This document shows positions 25,701 to 32,355 of a stretch of 33,202 nt of DNA, piece by piece. The DNA is from Oscillospiraceae bacterium. GTDB lineage: Bacteria > Bacillota > Clostridia > Oscillospirales > CAG-382. The stretch spans positions 1-33,202 of the forward strand of contig SVSD01000018.1 of the NCBI GenBank assembly GCA_015064485.1, read 5' to 3'. How positions within the stretch are numbered: the stretch's first letter is position 1; the number at the start of each line of letters is the position of its first letter. The notes beneath the pieces are model-generated. The model was not told where the DNA came from, made no database searches, and worked only from the letters and a program-made list of their open reading frames with translations. The translations under genes and the position numbers were made by a program.

Positions 25701-26384
25701 GTTCTTGCTGAAAAAGACTATCTCTCCAAGAAGTCCGTATGGATCTTCGGCGGCGACGGTTGGGCATACGATATCGGTTTCGGCGGTCTTGACCATGTTC
25801 TTGCTTCCGGTGAAGATGTAAACATTATGGTATTTGATACTGAAGTTTACTCCAACACAGGCGGACAGGCATCCAAGGCTTCCAACCTCGGTCAGGTTGC
25901 TCAGTTTGCAGCTGCAGGTAAGGCTATCGGCAAGAAGAATCTTGCTGAAATCGCTATGTCCTACGGTTATGTATATGTAGCTCAGATCGCTATGGGCGCT
26001 GATATGAATCAGACACTCAAAGCAATTACAGAAGCTGAAGCTTATCCCGGACCTTCCATTATCATCGGCTACGCTCCTTGCGAAATGCACGGTGTTAAGG
26101 GCGGTATGGTTAACTGTCAGGTTGAAATGAAGAAGGCTGTTGAAGCAGGCTACTGGCAGATGTTCCGTTACAATCCTGCTCTCAAGGCAGAAGGCAAGAG
26201 CGCATTTACTCTTGACTCCAAGGAACCTACAGCAAACTATATTGACTTCATCAAGAGCGAAACCCGTTATGCTCGTCTTGCTCAGCTCTTCCCCGAAAGA
26301 GCGCAGGAGCTCTTCGCTAAGGCTGAAGTAAAGGCTAAGGAAAAGTACGAAAGACTTGTAAAGTTTACCGAACTTTATAAATAA
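22782..26384 (+). CDS. nifJ: Pyruvate:ferredoxin (flavodoxin) oxidoreductase
   Basis: Central anaerobic enzyme: pyruvate + CoA + oxidised ferredoxin to acetyl-CoA, CO2 and reduced ferredoxin. 1200 residues, the full length of the single-chain enzyme. Domain order: pyruvate-binding domain I with YPITPSSPMAE (~28-38), domain II, the gamma domain, the 4Fe-4S ferredoxin domain (~700-770) with CIQCNNCAFVCP and CMGCTLCVKACP, then the thiamine-diphosphate domain with SGSCAGCAETSY and GGDGWAYDIGFGGLDH...YSNTGGQ, plus the C-terminal extension. Codons lean to GGT, CGT, AAG and AAC more than in neighbours, as expected of a highly expressed gene. Monocistronic, with its own promoter and terminator. Confidence 0.98.
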   Translation: MARKKISMDGNTAAAHVSYAFTEVAAIYPITPSSPMAEVTDTWSATDKNIFGEPARNIFGDRVKMVEMQSEGGAAGAVHGSLAAGALTTTYTASQGLLLMIPNMYKIAGELLPNVIHVSARCVASHALNIFGDHSDVYACRQTGYAMMAETNQQEIMDLGAVAHLATIKGRVPFLNFFDGFRTSHEIQKIEAWDYEDLKEMVDMDAVKAFRARSINPEHPVLRGSAENGDIFFQHREACNEYYNNLPAIVEEYMDKVNAKIGTNYKLFNYYGAPDADRVIVAMGSICDVIEEVIDYMNANGEKVGVVKVRLYRPFVAEKLVEAIPATATKIAVLDRTKEPGSLGEPLYLDVVTALSICGVQGKTVVGGRYGLGSKDTPPSSVFAVYENLAKDAPKNHFTIGIVDDVTGLSLEEKAAPDTAAAGTISCKFWGLGGDGTVGANKNSIKIIGDHTDKYIQAYFQYDSKKTGGITISHLRFGDNVIKSPYYINKANFVACHNASYILKGYKIVQDVVPGGTFMLDCQWTADELDAHLPATVKSYIANNNVKFYIIDATSIAAKQIGNAKVKNTVLQSAFFALANILPKDEAVEYMKKMAYKSYIKKGEAIVELNYKAIDAGANAMVEVTVPEQWKNAGETPKKAAATGARQDLVDFVNNIVEPVSLMDGDSLPVSAFKNMADGTFPQGSAAYEKRGVAISVPVWHEENCIQCNNCAFVCPHATIRPFALTEEEAAKAPAQTRYTAKPVIKTDYKFTMAISPMDCMGCTLCVKACPVTAKAEKDGTPEKKAIEMTAQSTQLDQQEVFDWCVANVAEKPEIINTTVKGSQFKQPLLEFSGSCAGCAETSYARLITQLFGERMYISNATGCSSIWGGSAPATPYTVNKETGKGPAWANSLFEDNAEHGLGMYLGQKAIRARLIEKIEEMAKSDKSPAEFKAAAEEYLATQNDGKANDAATKALVTELEKAATEGCPVASEVLAEKDYLSKKSVWIFGGDGWAYDIGFGGLDHVLASGEDVNIMVFDTEVYSNTGGQASKASNLGQVAQFAAAGKAIGKKNLAEIAMSYGYVYVAQIAMGADMNQTLKAITEAEAYPGPSIIIGYAPCEMHGVKGGMVNCQVEMKKAVEAGYWQMFRYNPALKAEGKSAFTLDSKEPTANYIDFIKSETRYARLAQLFPERAQELFAKAEVKAKEKYERLVKFTELYK

Positions 26385-26406
26385 GCCTTAAAACCAAATA
26401 AAATTT

Positions 26407-26440
26407 CCCCTGCCGCGCCTTTGGCGGGCAGGGGATTTTG
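26407..26440 (+). terminator. Intrinsic terminator after nifJ
   Basis: CCCCTGCC (26407-26414) pairs with GGCAGGGG (26427-26434). After a bulged G the stem continues with CGCC/GGCG and a TTT loop, then ATTTTG follows. It lies 22 bases after the nifJ stop. Confidence 0.88.
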
Positions 26441-26445
26441 ACAAA

Positions 26446-26500
26446 GTTTCGGCTTGAATTTCTTTTTGCATCAATTACAAACGGACATTTGCGCCGAAAC
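26446..26500 (+). other. Long-range inverted repeat in the gap before the lipoprotein gene
   Basis: GTTTCGGC (26446-26453) and GCCGAAAC (26493-26500) are perfect 8-base complements separated by 39 bases. A weak promoter candidate, TTGAAT (26454-26459) with TACAAA (26476-26481), lies between the arms. The remaining gap to ATG 26528 holds only the GAGGTG ribosome binding site. Confidence 0.35.
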
Positions 26501-26527
26501 AGTTTCCTTGTATTTTGAGGTGTAATA

Positions 26528-26875
26528 ATGGTCAATAAATTTAAAACTCTCGGAAAAGTTTTTATTACCGTATTTATGGCTGTAACCCTTTTTTCGTGTG
26601 CATCCGATAATATTGCGGGTTATTATACCGTTGAAAAGATAAATAATGTATATTATTTTTCCGAGGACGGACGAATTTTTGAAAATTATTCGGATGAAAG
26701 CACTTCATTTTATGAAATAGAAGGCAATAAAATTAAATTGTATAATGGGGAATCTGAAGAAGGCATAATGGAGTTCCCATTTAAGAAAACAAAAAAAGGG
26801 TTTCTTATGGGTAAACTTGAATATGTAAGAATTTCCGATCCTTTTGAAAGTGAAGAACAGAATGAAAAAAGTTAA
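26528..26875 (+). CDS. Small predicted lipoprotein
   Basis: 115 residues. A positively charged N-terminus (VNKFKTLGK), a hydrophobic stretch and the lipobox VTLFSC (Cys24) mark a type II signal peptide, so the product is probably anchored on the outer face of the membrane after processing by LspA. The mature part has beta-strand-like repeats ([21 protein letters not shown], split by charged turns) that resemble small secreted stress or DUF-type lipoproteins, but I do not recognise a family. GAGGTG precedes ATG 26528. Its end overlaps the RNase HI gene by 14 bases. Confidence 0.75.
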   Translation: MVNKFKTLGKVFITVFMAVTLFSCASDNIAGYYTVEKINNVYYFSEDGRIFENYSDESTSFYEIEGNKIKLYNGESEEGIMEFPFKKTKKGFLMGKLEYVRISDPFESEEQNEKS

Positions 26876-27299
26876 TGTTTATACAGACGGTGCCTGCCGC
26901 GGAAACCCCGGAAAAGGCGGATGGGGTGCAATACTTGAATATAAAGGAGTTCGGCGGGAAATGTCAGGCGGAGAGCGGGAAACTACCAACAACAGAATGG
27001 AGCTTACCGCTGTAATTGAGGCACTTTCAGCCCTCAAGGAACCCTGCCGGGTGACGCTTTACAGCGATTCAAAATATGTAATAGACGGTCTTTCAAAAGG
27101 TTGGGCGAAATCGTGGAAGAAAAACGGATGGAAAAAATCCGACAAATCTCCCGCACTCAATCCGGAGCTTTGGGACAGACTTCTTGACCTTTGCGATTAT
27201 CATACACTTGAATATGTTTGGATAAAAGGACATGACGGACATCCCGAAAACGAACGGTGCGATACGCTTGCAACAACTGAAGCTGATAAATTTAATTAA
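26862..27299 (+). CDS. rnhA: Ribonuclease HI
   Basis: Cuts the RNA strand of RNA-DNA hybrids, clearing R-loops and primers. 145 residues, standard length. Catalytic residues are all present: Asp9 ([11 protein letters not shown]), Glu47 (NNRMELT), Asp69 (LYSDSKYV) and Asp134 (NERCDTLA), with His124 in GHDGHPEN. The basic handle [12 protein letters not shown] is typical of the HI type. The frame is open to 26844, but ATG 26862 gives the conserved N-terminus. It overlaps the lipoprotein gene by 14 bases and lies 12 bases ahead of metY, so it is likely co-transcribed with the methionine genes. Confidence 0.96.
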   Translation: MKKVNVYTDGACRGNPGKGGWGAILEYKGVRREMSGGERETTNNRMELTAVIEALSALKEPCRVTLYSDSKYVIDGLSKGWAKSWKKNGWKKSDKSPALNPELWDRLLDLCDYHTLEYVWIKGHDGHPENERCDTLATTEADKFN

Positions 27300-27311
27300 G
27301 GAGTATATAAA

Positions 27312-28589
27312 ATGGCATTCAAAAAAGAAACTAACTGCGTACAGGCAGGATACACACCCGAAAACGGCGAACCCAGAGTTTTGCCGATATATCAGAGCAC
27401 AACATATAAATATGATTCCTCCGAGCATCTCGGAAAACTTTTTGATCTTGAAGCTCCCGGACATATGTATTCCCGTATTTCAAATCCAACAGTATCTTCT
27501 GTTGAAGAAAAGATAAATGTTCTCGAAGGCGGTGTCGGAGCTCTTTGTACAACATCCGGACAGGCGGCAAACCTTCTTGCAATACTTAATATCACATCAA
27601 CTGGTGATAATTTTGTAAGTCTTTCCTCTATCTATGGTGGTACGATCAATCTCTTTGCCGTAACACTCAAAAGACTTGGCATCGAAGTTCGCTTTATAAC
27701 CCCCGAAATGACAGATGAAGAGGTTGAAGGTTTGTTTGATGACAGAACCCGCCTTGTTTTCGGAGAAACGATTGCAAATCCTGCACTTGATGTACTTGAT
27801 ATCGAAAAGTATGCAAAGCTTGCGCATAAACATAACATTCCGCTTGTTGTGGACAATACCTTTGCAACTCCTGTTCTTTGTACACCTATTTCGTTTGGCG
27901 CAGATATCGTAGTACATTCGACAACAAAATATATGGACGGACAGGCAACAGTTGTAGGCGGAGTTATTGTTGACAGCGGAAATTTTGACTGGACTTGCGG
28001 AAAATTCCCGGAGCTTTGCGAACCTGATGAATCTTATCACGGAGTTGTTTATACAAGGGATTTCGGTAAAGCTGCATATATTACAAAGGCCAGAGTTCAG
28101 CTTATGCGTGATTTCGGTGTTCTTCCTCCTGCAATATCAGCATTTCTTTTAAACGCCGGACTTACAACACTTCATCTCCGTATGGAACGACACAGCGAAA
28201 ATGCGCTTAAGGTTGCAAAATACCTTGAAGCAAACGATATGATTTCATGGGTAAATTACCCCGGACTTGAATCTTCAAAAGACTATGAGCTTTGCAAAAA
28301 GTATCTTCCGAACGGTGCAAGCGGTGTAATTTCATTCGGTATTAAGGGCGGAAGAGAAGCAGCTACAAAGTTTATGGATAGTCTTAAGCTCGCGGCAATC
28401 GTAGTTCATGTTGCCGATGCGAGAACTTGTGTGCTTCATCCCGCAAGTACAACTCACCGCCAGCTCACAGACGAACAGCTTGTGGCGGCAGGTATTAGTG
28501 CCGATCTTATCCGTATGTCTATCGGTATTGAAAATGTTGACGATATAATCGAAGACATCAAACAGGCGCTTGACAAGGTTCAGAAATAA
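27312..28589 (+). CDS. metY: O-acetylhomoserine sulfhydrylase (O-acetylhomoserine aminocarboxypropyltransferase)
   Basis: PLP enzyme of the Cys/Met metabolism family that makes homocysteine directly from O-acetylhomoserine and sulfide. 425 residues, the length of MetY rather than the ~380-residue MetB/MetC. The N-terminus TNCVQAGYTPENGEPRVLPIYQ and the GHMYSRISNPT segment are MetY-like; PLP contacts include Asp181 (VVDNTFATP) and the Schiff-base lysine Lys206 in HSTTKYMDG. TAAGGAG at 27298-27304 places ATG 27312. The next gene, metA, makes its substrate, giving a two-gene direct-sulfhydrylation route. No SAM riboswitch or T-box fits in the 12-base gap upstream. Confidence 0.95.
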   Translation: MAFKKETNCVQAGYTPENGEPRVLPIYQSTTYKYDSSEHLGKLFDLEAPGHMYSRISNPTVSSVEEKINVLEGGVGALCTTSGQAANLLAILNITSTGDNFVSLSSIYGGTINLFAVTLKRLGIEVRFITPEMTDEEVEGLFDDRTRLVFGETIANPALDVLDIEKYAKLAHKHNIPLVVDNTFATPVLCTPISFGADIVVHSTTKYMDGQATVVGGVIVDSGNFDWTCGKFPELCEPDESYHGVVYTRDFGKAAYITKARVQLMRDFGVLPPAISAFLLNAGLTTLHLRMERHSENALKVAKYLEANDMISWVNYPGLESSKDYELCKKYLPNGASGVISFGIKGGREAATKFMDSLKLAAIVVHVADARTCVLHPASTTHRQLTDEQLVAAGISADLIRMSIGIENVDDIIEDIKQALDKVQK

Positions 28590-28607
28590 ATTTAAGAGAG
28601 GTTATAA

Positions 28608-29531
28608 ATGCCAATCAAAATTCCAAACGATCTTCCCGCAACGAAGATACTGACCGATGAAAACATTTTTGTAATAACAGAAACAAGAGCTATAACTCAG
28701 GACATAAGACCGCTTCATATTCTGATCTTAAACCTTATGCCTACAAAGATAGTTACCGAAACTCAGCTTGCAAGAATACTCGGAAACACACCTCTTCAGG
28801 TCGAGCTATCGTTTTTGCAGACCGCAACCCATAGATCAAAGCATACATCCACAGAGCATATGATAGCTTTTTATAAAACCTTTGACGAAATAAAGGATAA
28901 GAAGTTTGACGGTATGATAATAACAGGCGCTCCTGTTGAACAGATGGAGTTTGAGGATGTCGATTATTGGGACGAGCTTTGCGAGATAATGGAGTGGTCA
29001 AAAGACCATGTTACAAGCACTTTCCATATTTGCTGGGGTGCTCAGGCTGGGCTTTATTATCATTTTGGCATAAAGAAATATCCTCTTGATAAGAAGATGT
29101 TCGGTATATTCAAGCACAAGATCGAATACAAAAACTCTATTCTTTTCCGCGGTGTTGATGATGAGTTTTTCGCACCTCACTCAAGACATACCACAATAAA
29201 AAGGGAAGATGTCGAAAAATGTAAAGAGCTTCGCATACTTGCTTCTTCCGATATGGCGGGGATTTATGCAATATCGACCGATATGGGAAAACAGATATTT
29301 ATAATGGGACATTCCGAATATGATGCGGACACTTTGAATAAGGAATACCGCAGAGATAAAGATGCGGGGCTTCCGATAGATGTTCCTTATAATTATTTCC
29401 CTGATGATGACGATACAAAAACTCCTCCGAATGTGTGGAGAAGCCATGCAAATCTTCTTTATTCCAACTGGCTTAATTATTATGTATATCAGACAACACC
29501 GTATGATATAAACGAAATAACAGGTAAATGA
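28608..29531 (+). CDS. metA: Homoserine O-acetyltransferase (MetA type)
   Basis: Activates homoserine by acylation, the first committed step to methionine. 307 residues of the MetA/HTS family. Catalytic Cys142 is in HICWGAQAG, with His235 and Glu237 in MGHSEYD. The acyl-CoA determinant is Glu111 in GAPVEQMEF, the residue reported to select acetyl-CoA (glycine there selects succinyl-CoA as in E. coli), so acetylation is predicted. This agrees with the MetY partner 18 bases upstream, which needs O-acetylhomoserine. GAGAGG precedes ATG 28608. The gene ends at the structured convergent gap before copA. Confidence 0.95.
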   Translation: MPIKIPNDLPATKILTDENIFVITETRAITQDIRPLHILILNLMPTKIVTETQLARILGNTPLQVELSFLQTATHRSKHTSTEHMIAFYKTFDEIKDKKFDGMIITGAPVEQMEFEDVDYWDELCEIMEWSKDHVTSTFHICWGAQAGLYYHFGIKKYPLDKKMFGIFKHKIEYKNSILFRGVDDEFFAPHSRHTTIKREDVEKCKELRILASSDMAGIYAISTDMGKQIFIMGHSEYDADTLNKEYRRDKDAGLPIDVPYNYFPDDDDTKTPPNVWRSHANLLYSNWLNYYVYQTTPYDINEITGK

Positions 29532-29673
29532 AAAAATATAAGGGGATGTAAAAAAAGTCCAGAGCGCAAAAAAGAAAAATAAAGATAACTAAAAGATAAA
29601 TCGAGATAAAATCCGGTAAAATGAAAGAAAAACTCAAAACATGAGCTTTTCAAAATAATTATTTTTTTGCTAT
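29532..29673. other. AT-rich convergent gap, left part, with one imperfect hairpin
   Basis: No coding signal. GAAAAACTCA (29627-29636) pairs with TGAGCTTTTC (29642-29651) with one mismatch and loop AAACA; a T-run follows at 29662-29668. It could be a weak terminator for metA. The rest is purine-rich and featureless. Confidence 0.4.
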
Positions 29674-29727
29674 GAACAAACAGCACCTCTCGTCGTACGG
29701 AAGTACGCCTTCGGATGCTGTTTGTCC
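29674..29727. other. Structured hairpin element of unknown role in the metA/copA gap
   Basis: Outer stem GAACAAACAGCA (29674-29685) / TGCTGTTTGTCC (29716-29727) with one mismatch, an 8x8 internal loop, and inner stem CGTAC (29694-29698) / GTACG (29703-29707) closed by a GGAA (GNRA-type) loop. It is GC-richer than its surroundings. It could be a small RNA, a palindromic repeat, or part of a termination zone. I do not recognise its class. Confidence 0.45.
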
Positions 29728-29754
29728 ATTCTGAAGCATTTTTTCCTATCCCCT

Positions 29755-29788
29755 AAAAAAGGAGCTGTATTTTTTACAGCTCCTTTTT
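29755..29788 (-). terminator. Bidirectional intrinsic terminator between metA and copA
   Basis: AAAAAGGAGCTGTA (29756-29769), loop TTTTT, TACAGCTCCTTTTT (29775-29788): a 14-bp stem with A- and T-tracts on both sides, so it can stop transcripts from either direction. It is 12 bases beyond the copA stop. Confidence 0.9.
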
Positions 29789-29799
29789 GTTTCTATCGT

Positions 29800-30009
29800 T
29801 TATTTCTTGTTGATGGCAGTTACAGTATATCCCGCTTCTTTGACGGCGGAAATTATAGTTTCATCAGCGATGTTTTCGCCGTTAAATGTAGCTTTTTTCT
29901 CGGTATGACTTGTTGTAACATCAAGAGCACCGATTGCTTCAAGAGCTTTCTTTGCATGCGCTTCGCAGTGAGGACACATCATACCTTCAATTGAAACTTC
30001 ATATTTCAT
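29800..30009 (-). CDS. Candidate internal-start product: stand-alone CopZ-like copper chaperone
   Basis: Within copA, an in-frame ATG at residue 773 (bases 30009-30007) would give a 69-residue protein of exactly CopZ size, with the metal site GMMCPHC. A purine-rich AAAGGAAAAG lies upstream on the minus strand (30017-30026), with AGGA about 11 bases from the ATG, a long but possible spacing. It may be translated only as the fused domain, be initiated internally, or both. The fusion could also be a recent loss of a stop between copA and copZ. Sequence alone cannot decide. Confidence 0.4.
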   Translation of the reverse strand: MKYEVSIEGMMCPHCEAHAKKALEAIGALDVTTSHTEKKATFNGENIADETIISAVKEAGYTVTAINKK

Positions 30010-32325
30010 AATTTTTCTTTTCCTTTCTTTTTTGACTTTTTTATCAGAATTGAAATTTTTTAATCTTAAGGCGTTTGTTACTACAAAAAGACTTGAAAAG
30101 CTCATAGCCGCGGCACCTATCATCGGACTTAGTTTTATACCGAACGGAATAAACAGAAGACCTGCGGCAACAGGTATCGATATTGTGTTATAAAAGAATG
30201 CCCAAAATAGATTTTCCTTTATGTTCTTTATAACAGCCTTGCTTAGTTTTATGGCATTTACGACATCCAAAAGATCGTTTTTCACAAGAACTATATCTGC
30301 GCTTTCAATGGCAATATCAGTGCCTGCACCTATTGCTATTCCTACATCAGCTCTTGTGAGCGCGGGAGCATCATTAATTCCGTCACCCACCATAGCACAT
30401 ACTTTTCCGGCTTTTGAAAGTTCTTTGATTTTTTGTTCCTTTTCGCCGGGCAAAACTTCTGCTAAAACATTTTTTATACCGACTTTTTCAGCAATGGCAT
30501 TAGCGGTGTTTTTGTTGTCACCTGTCAGCATATAGACTTCAATTCCCATACCGCCAAGCTGTTTCACTGCTTCTGCACTTGTAGACTTCTCTTTATCAGC
30601 AATTGCAATTATACCGATAATTCTTTCTTCGCTTGAAAATATCAGGGGAGTTTTACCTTGCAATGTGAGCTGTTCACATATTTTTTCGGCAAGATTTGTA
30701 TTATTTACCGAGTCTTTGATAAATCTTAAATTTCCGCCGAGTATATTTTTGCCGTTTGTTTTTCCTTTAACACCTTTTCCCGAAACAGTTTCAAAATCGG
30801 TAATATCAAGCGGAACTATACCTTTTTTTTCGCAGTATTTGCAAACAGCATCCGCGATAGGATGAGAACTTTGTTTTTCAAGAGCAAAAGCTGTCGGTAA
30901 AAGCTCACTCTCTGAAGAATCAAATTCTTTTGTGAAAATATCGGTGACACAAGGTGTGCCTTCTGTAATTGTTCCTGTTTTATCGAGAATTACACAGTTT
31001 ATTTTGTGGGCATTTTCAAGGGCGTCGCCCGATTTTATCAAAATTCCGTTTTCAGCTCCCGCACCCGTTCCGACCATAATTGCAACAGGTGTTGCAAGTC
31101 CGAGAGCGCAGGGACAGGATATTACAAGTACCGATGTACCGAAAGACAGAGCCGTTCCAATATCGTACCCCAAGATGAGCCAGATAACGGTTGTTATAAA
31201 AGCGATTGTAATTACCGAAGGAACAAAGATACCCGAAATTTTATCTGCCAGCTTTGAGATAGGAGCTTTTGTTGCGGAGGCTTCCTCTACAAGGCGGATG
31301 ATGTTTGAAAGAGTTGTATCATCTCCGACCTTTAAAGCCTCAGCTTTAAGATAGCCGTTTGTATTTACCGTTGCGGAAATCAGTTTGTCACCGATGTTTT
31401 TCTTGACAGGGATACTTTCTCCCGTAACAGTTGATTCGTCAACCTCGGAAAACCCGTATGTTACGATACCGTCGCAAGGAACAGATTTACCGGGTTTTAC
31501 GATAAATATGTCGCCTACCCGAAGCTCGTCCGAGGGGATTTCAACTTCAGCACCGTTTCTTTCAACTACAGCAGTATCGGGAACAAGCTTCATAAGCTTT
31601 TCTATAGCAGCGCTCGTTTTGCCTTTTGCTTTGGCTTCAAGCATTTTACCAAGGGTTATCAAAGTCAAAATCATACCGGACGATTCGAAATACAGATGAA
31701 AACCGTCATGTATCGGAAAAGCATTTCCGTTTCCGATATTAAAAGCCGTAATAAGCATAACCGCAAGGCTGTATGACGCAGATGAAAATGAACCGAGGGC
31801 TACCAAGCTGTCCATATTTGCCCTTCCCGAAAAAAGAGCACAAAATCCGGATATAAAGAATTTTCTGTTAAGATAAAGGATAGGAATAAGAAGGATAAAC
31901 TGTATTTGCGAGTTAAAAAGAAAAAGATCGGGCAAAAACAGAAAATCATAAAGAAATCCTTCTTTTATAAACATATGTCCCATCGAAACTGCCATAAGGG
32001 GAATAAGAAATATAACAGACAGCCAAAAACGCTTTTTCATCATCCGATATTCGTTTTTTCTTATATCCGAAAGAGAATTTTTTCGGTCATTCTTATTTTT
32101 GATATTATGAGAACTTTGTGTTTGAATGCCGTACCCTGAGTTTATTACAGCTTTGATTATCGCTTCATCATCAAGCTTGTTTTCGTCATATTCAAGCTTT
32201 AATGTATTTGTGAGAAGATTAACGCTGACATTCTCAGCACCATCAAGAGTGCAAACCGCCTTTTCCACATGGGAAGAACAGGCGCTGCAGGTCATACCGG
32301 TCACCGTAAAAGATTTTTTTACCAA
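29800..32325 (-). CDS. copA: Copper-type P1B ATPase with an extra C-terminal HMA (CopZ-like) domain
   Basis: Membrane pump exporting Cu(I). 841 residues from a TTG start (GGAGAGG upstream). Order: N-terminal HMA with GMTCSACSSHV (Cys13, Cys16), membrane helices, actuator TGES (301-304), CPC in ISCPCALG (404-406), phosphorylation DKTG (448-451), SSHP (488-489), TGDN (601-604), GDGINDAP (647-654) and MSFSS in the last helix (741-745). A lysine/arginine-rich linker then leads to a second HMA, GMMCPHCEAHAKK (Cys784, Cys787), residues 773-841. C-terminal HMA is unusual for CopA, where CopZ is normally separate. Thirty bases separate it from the malic enzyme gene upstream. No CsoR or CueR is in view. 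Confidence 0.93.
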   Translation of the reverse strand: MVKKSFTVTGMTCSACSSHVEKAVCTLDGAENVSVNLLTNTLKLEYDENKLDDEAIIKAVINSGYGIQTQSSHNIKNKNDRKNSLSDIRKNEYRMMKKRFWLSVIFLIPLMAVSMGHMFIKEGFLYDFLFLPDLFLFNSQIQFILLIPILYLNRKFFISGFCALFSGRANMDSLVALGSFSSASYSLAVMLITAFNIGNGNAFPIHDGFHLYFESSGMILTLITLGKMLEAKAKGKTSAAIEKLMKLVPDTAVVERNGAEVEIPSDELRVGDIFIVKPGKSVPCDGIVTYGFSEVDESTVTGESIPVKKNIGDKLISATVNTNGYLKAEALKVGDDTTLSNIIRLVEEASATKAPISKLADKISGIFVPSVITIAFITTVIWLILGYDIGTALSFGTSVLVISCPCALGLATPVAIMVGTGAGAENGILIKSGDALENAHKINCVILDKTGTITEGTPCVTDIFTKEFDSSESELLPTAFALEKQSSHPIADAVCKYCEKKGIVPLDITDFETVSGKGVKGKTNGKNILGGNLRFIKDSVNNTNLAEKICEQLTLQGKTPLIFSSEERIIGIIAIADKEKSTSAEAVKQLGGMGIEVYMLTGDNKNTANAIAEKVGIKNVLAEVLPGEKEQKIKELSKAGKVCAMVGDGINDAPALTRADVGIAIGAGTDIAIESADIVLVKNDLLDVVNAIKLSKAVIKNIKENLFWAFFYNTISIPVAAGLLFIPFGIKLSPMIGAAAMSFSSLFVVTNALRLKNFNSDKKVKKERKRKIMKYEVSIEGMMCPHCEAHAKKALEAIGALDVTTSHTEKKATFNGENIADETIISAVKEAGYTVTAINKK

Positions 32326-32355
32326 CTCTTATCCTCTCCTTAAAAACTTTTATAT

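Noticed and set aside
23919-26090. 723-residue open frame on the minus strand opposite nifJ
   Set aside because: It lies wholly antisense to a complete, motif-verified nifJ gene, is rich in Cys/Ser with no recognisable domain, and is explained by nifJ's biased codon use, which removes stops from that frame.
26438-26443. TTGACA after the nifJ terminator as a promoter
   Set aside because: The expected -10 position reads TCTTTT, so it is not a convincing promoter.
27300-27311. SAM riboswitch or T-box before the methionine genes
   Set aside because: Only 12 bases separate rnhA and metY, and nothing like a riboswitch lies before the lipoprotein gene at the head of the run.
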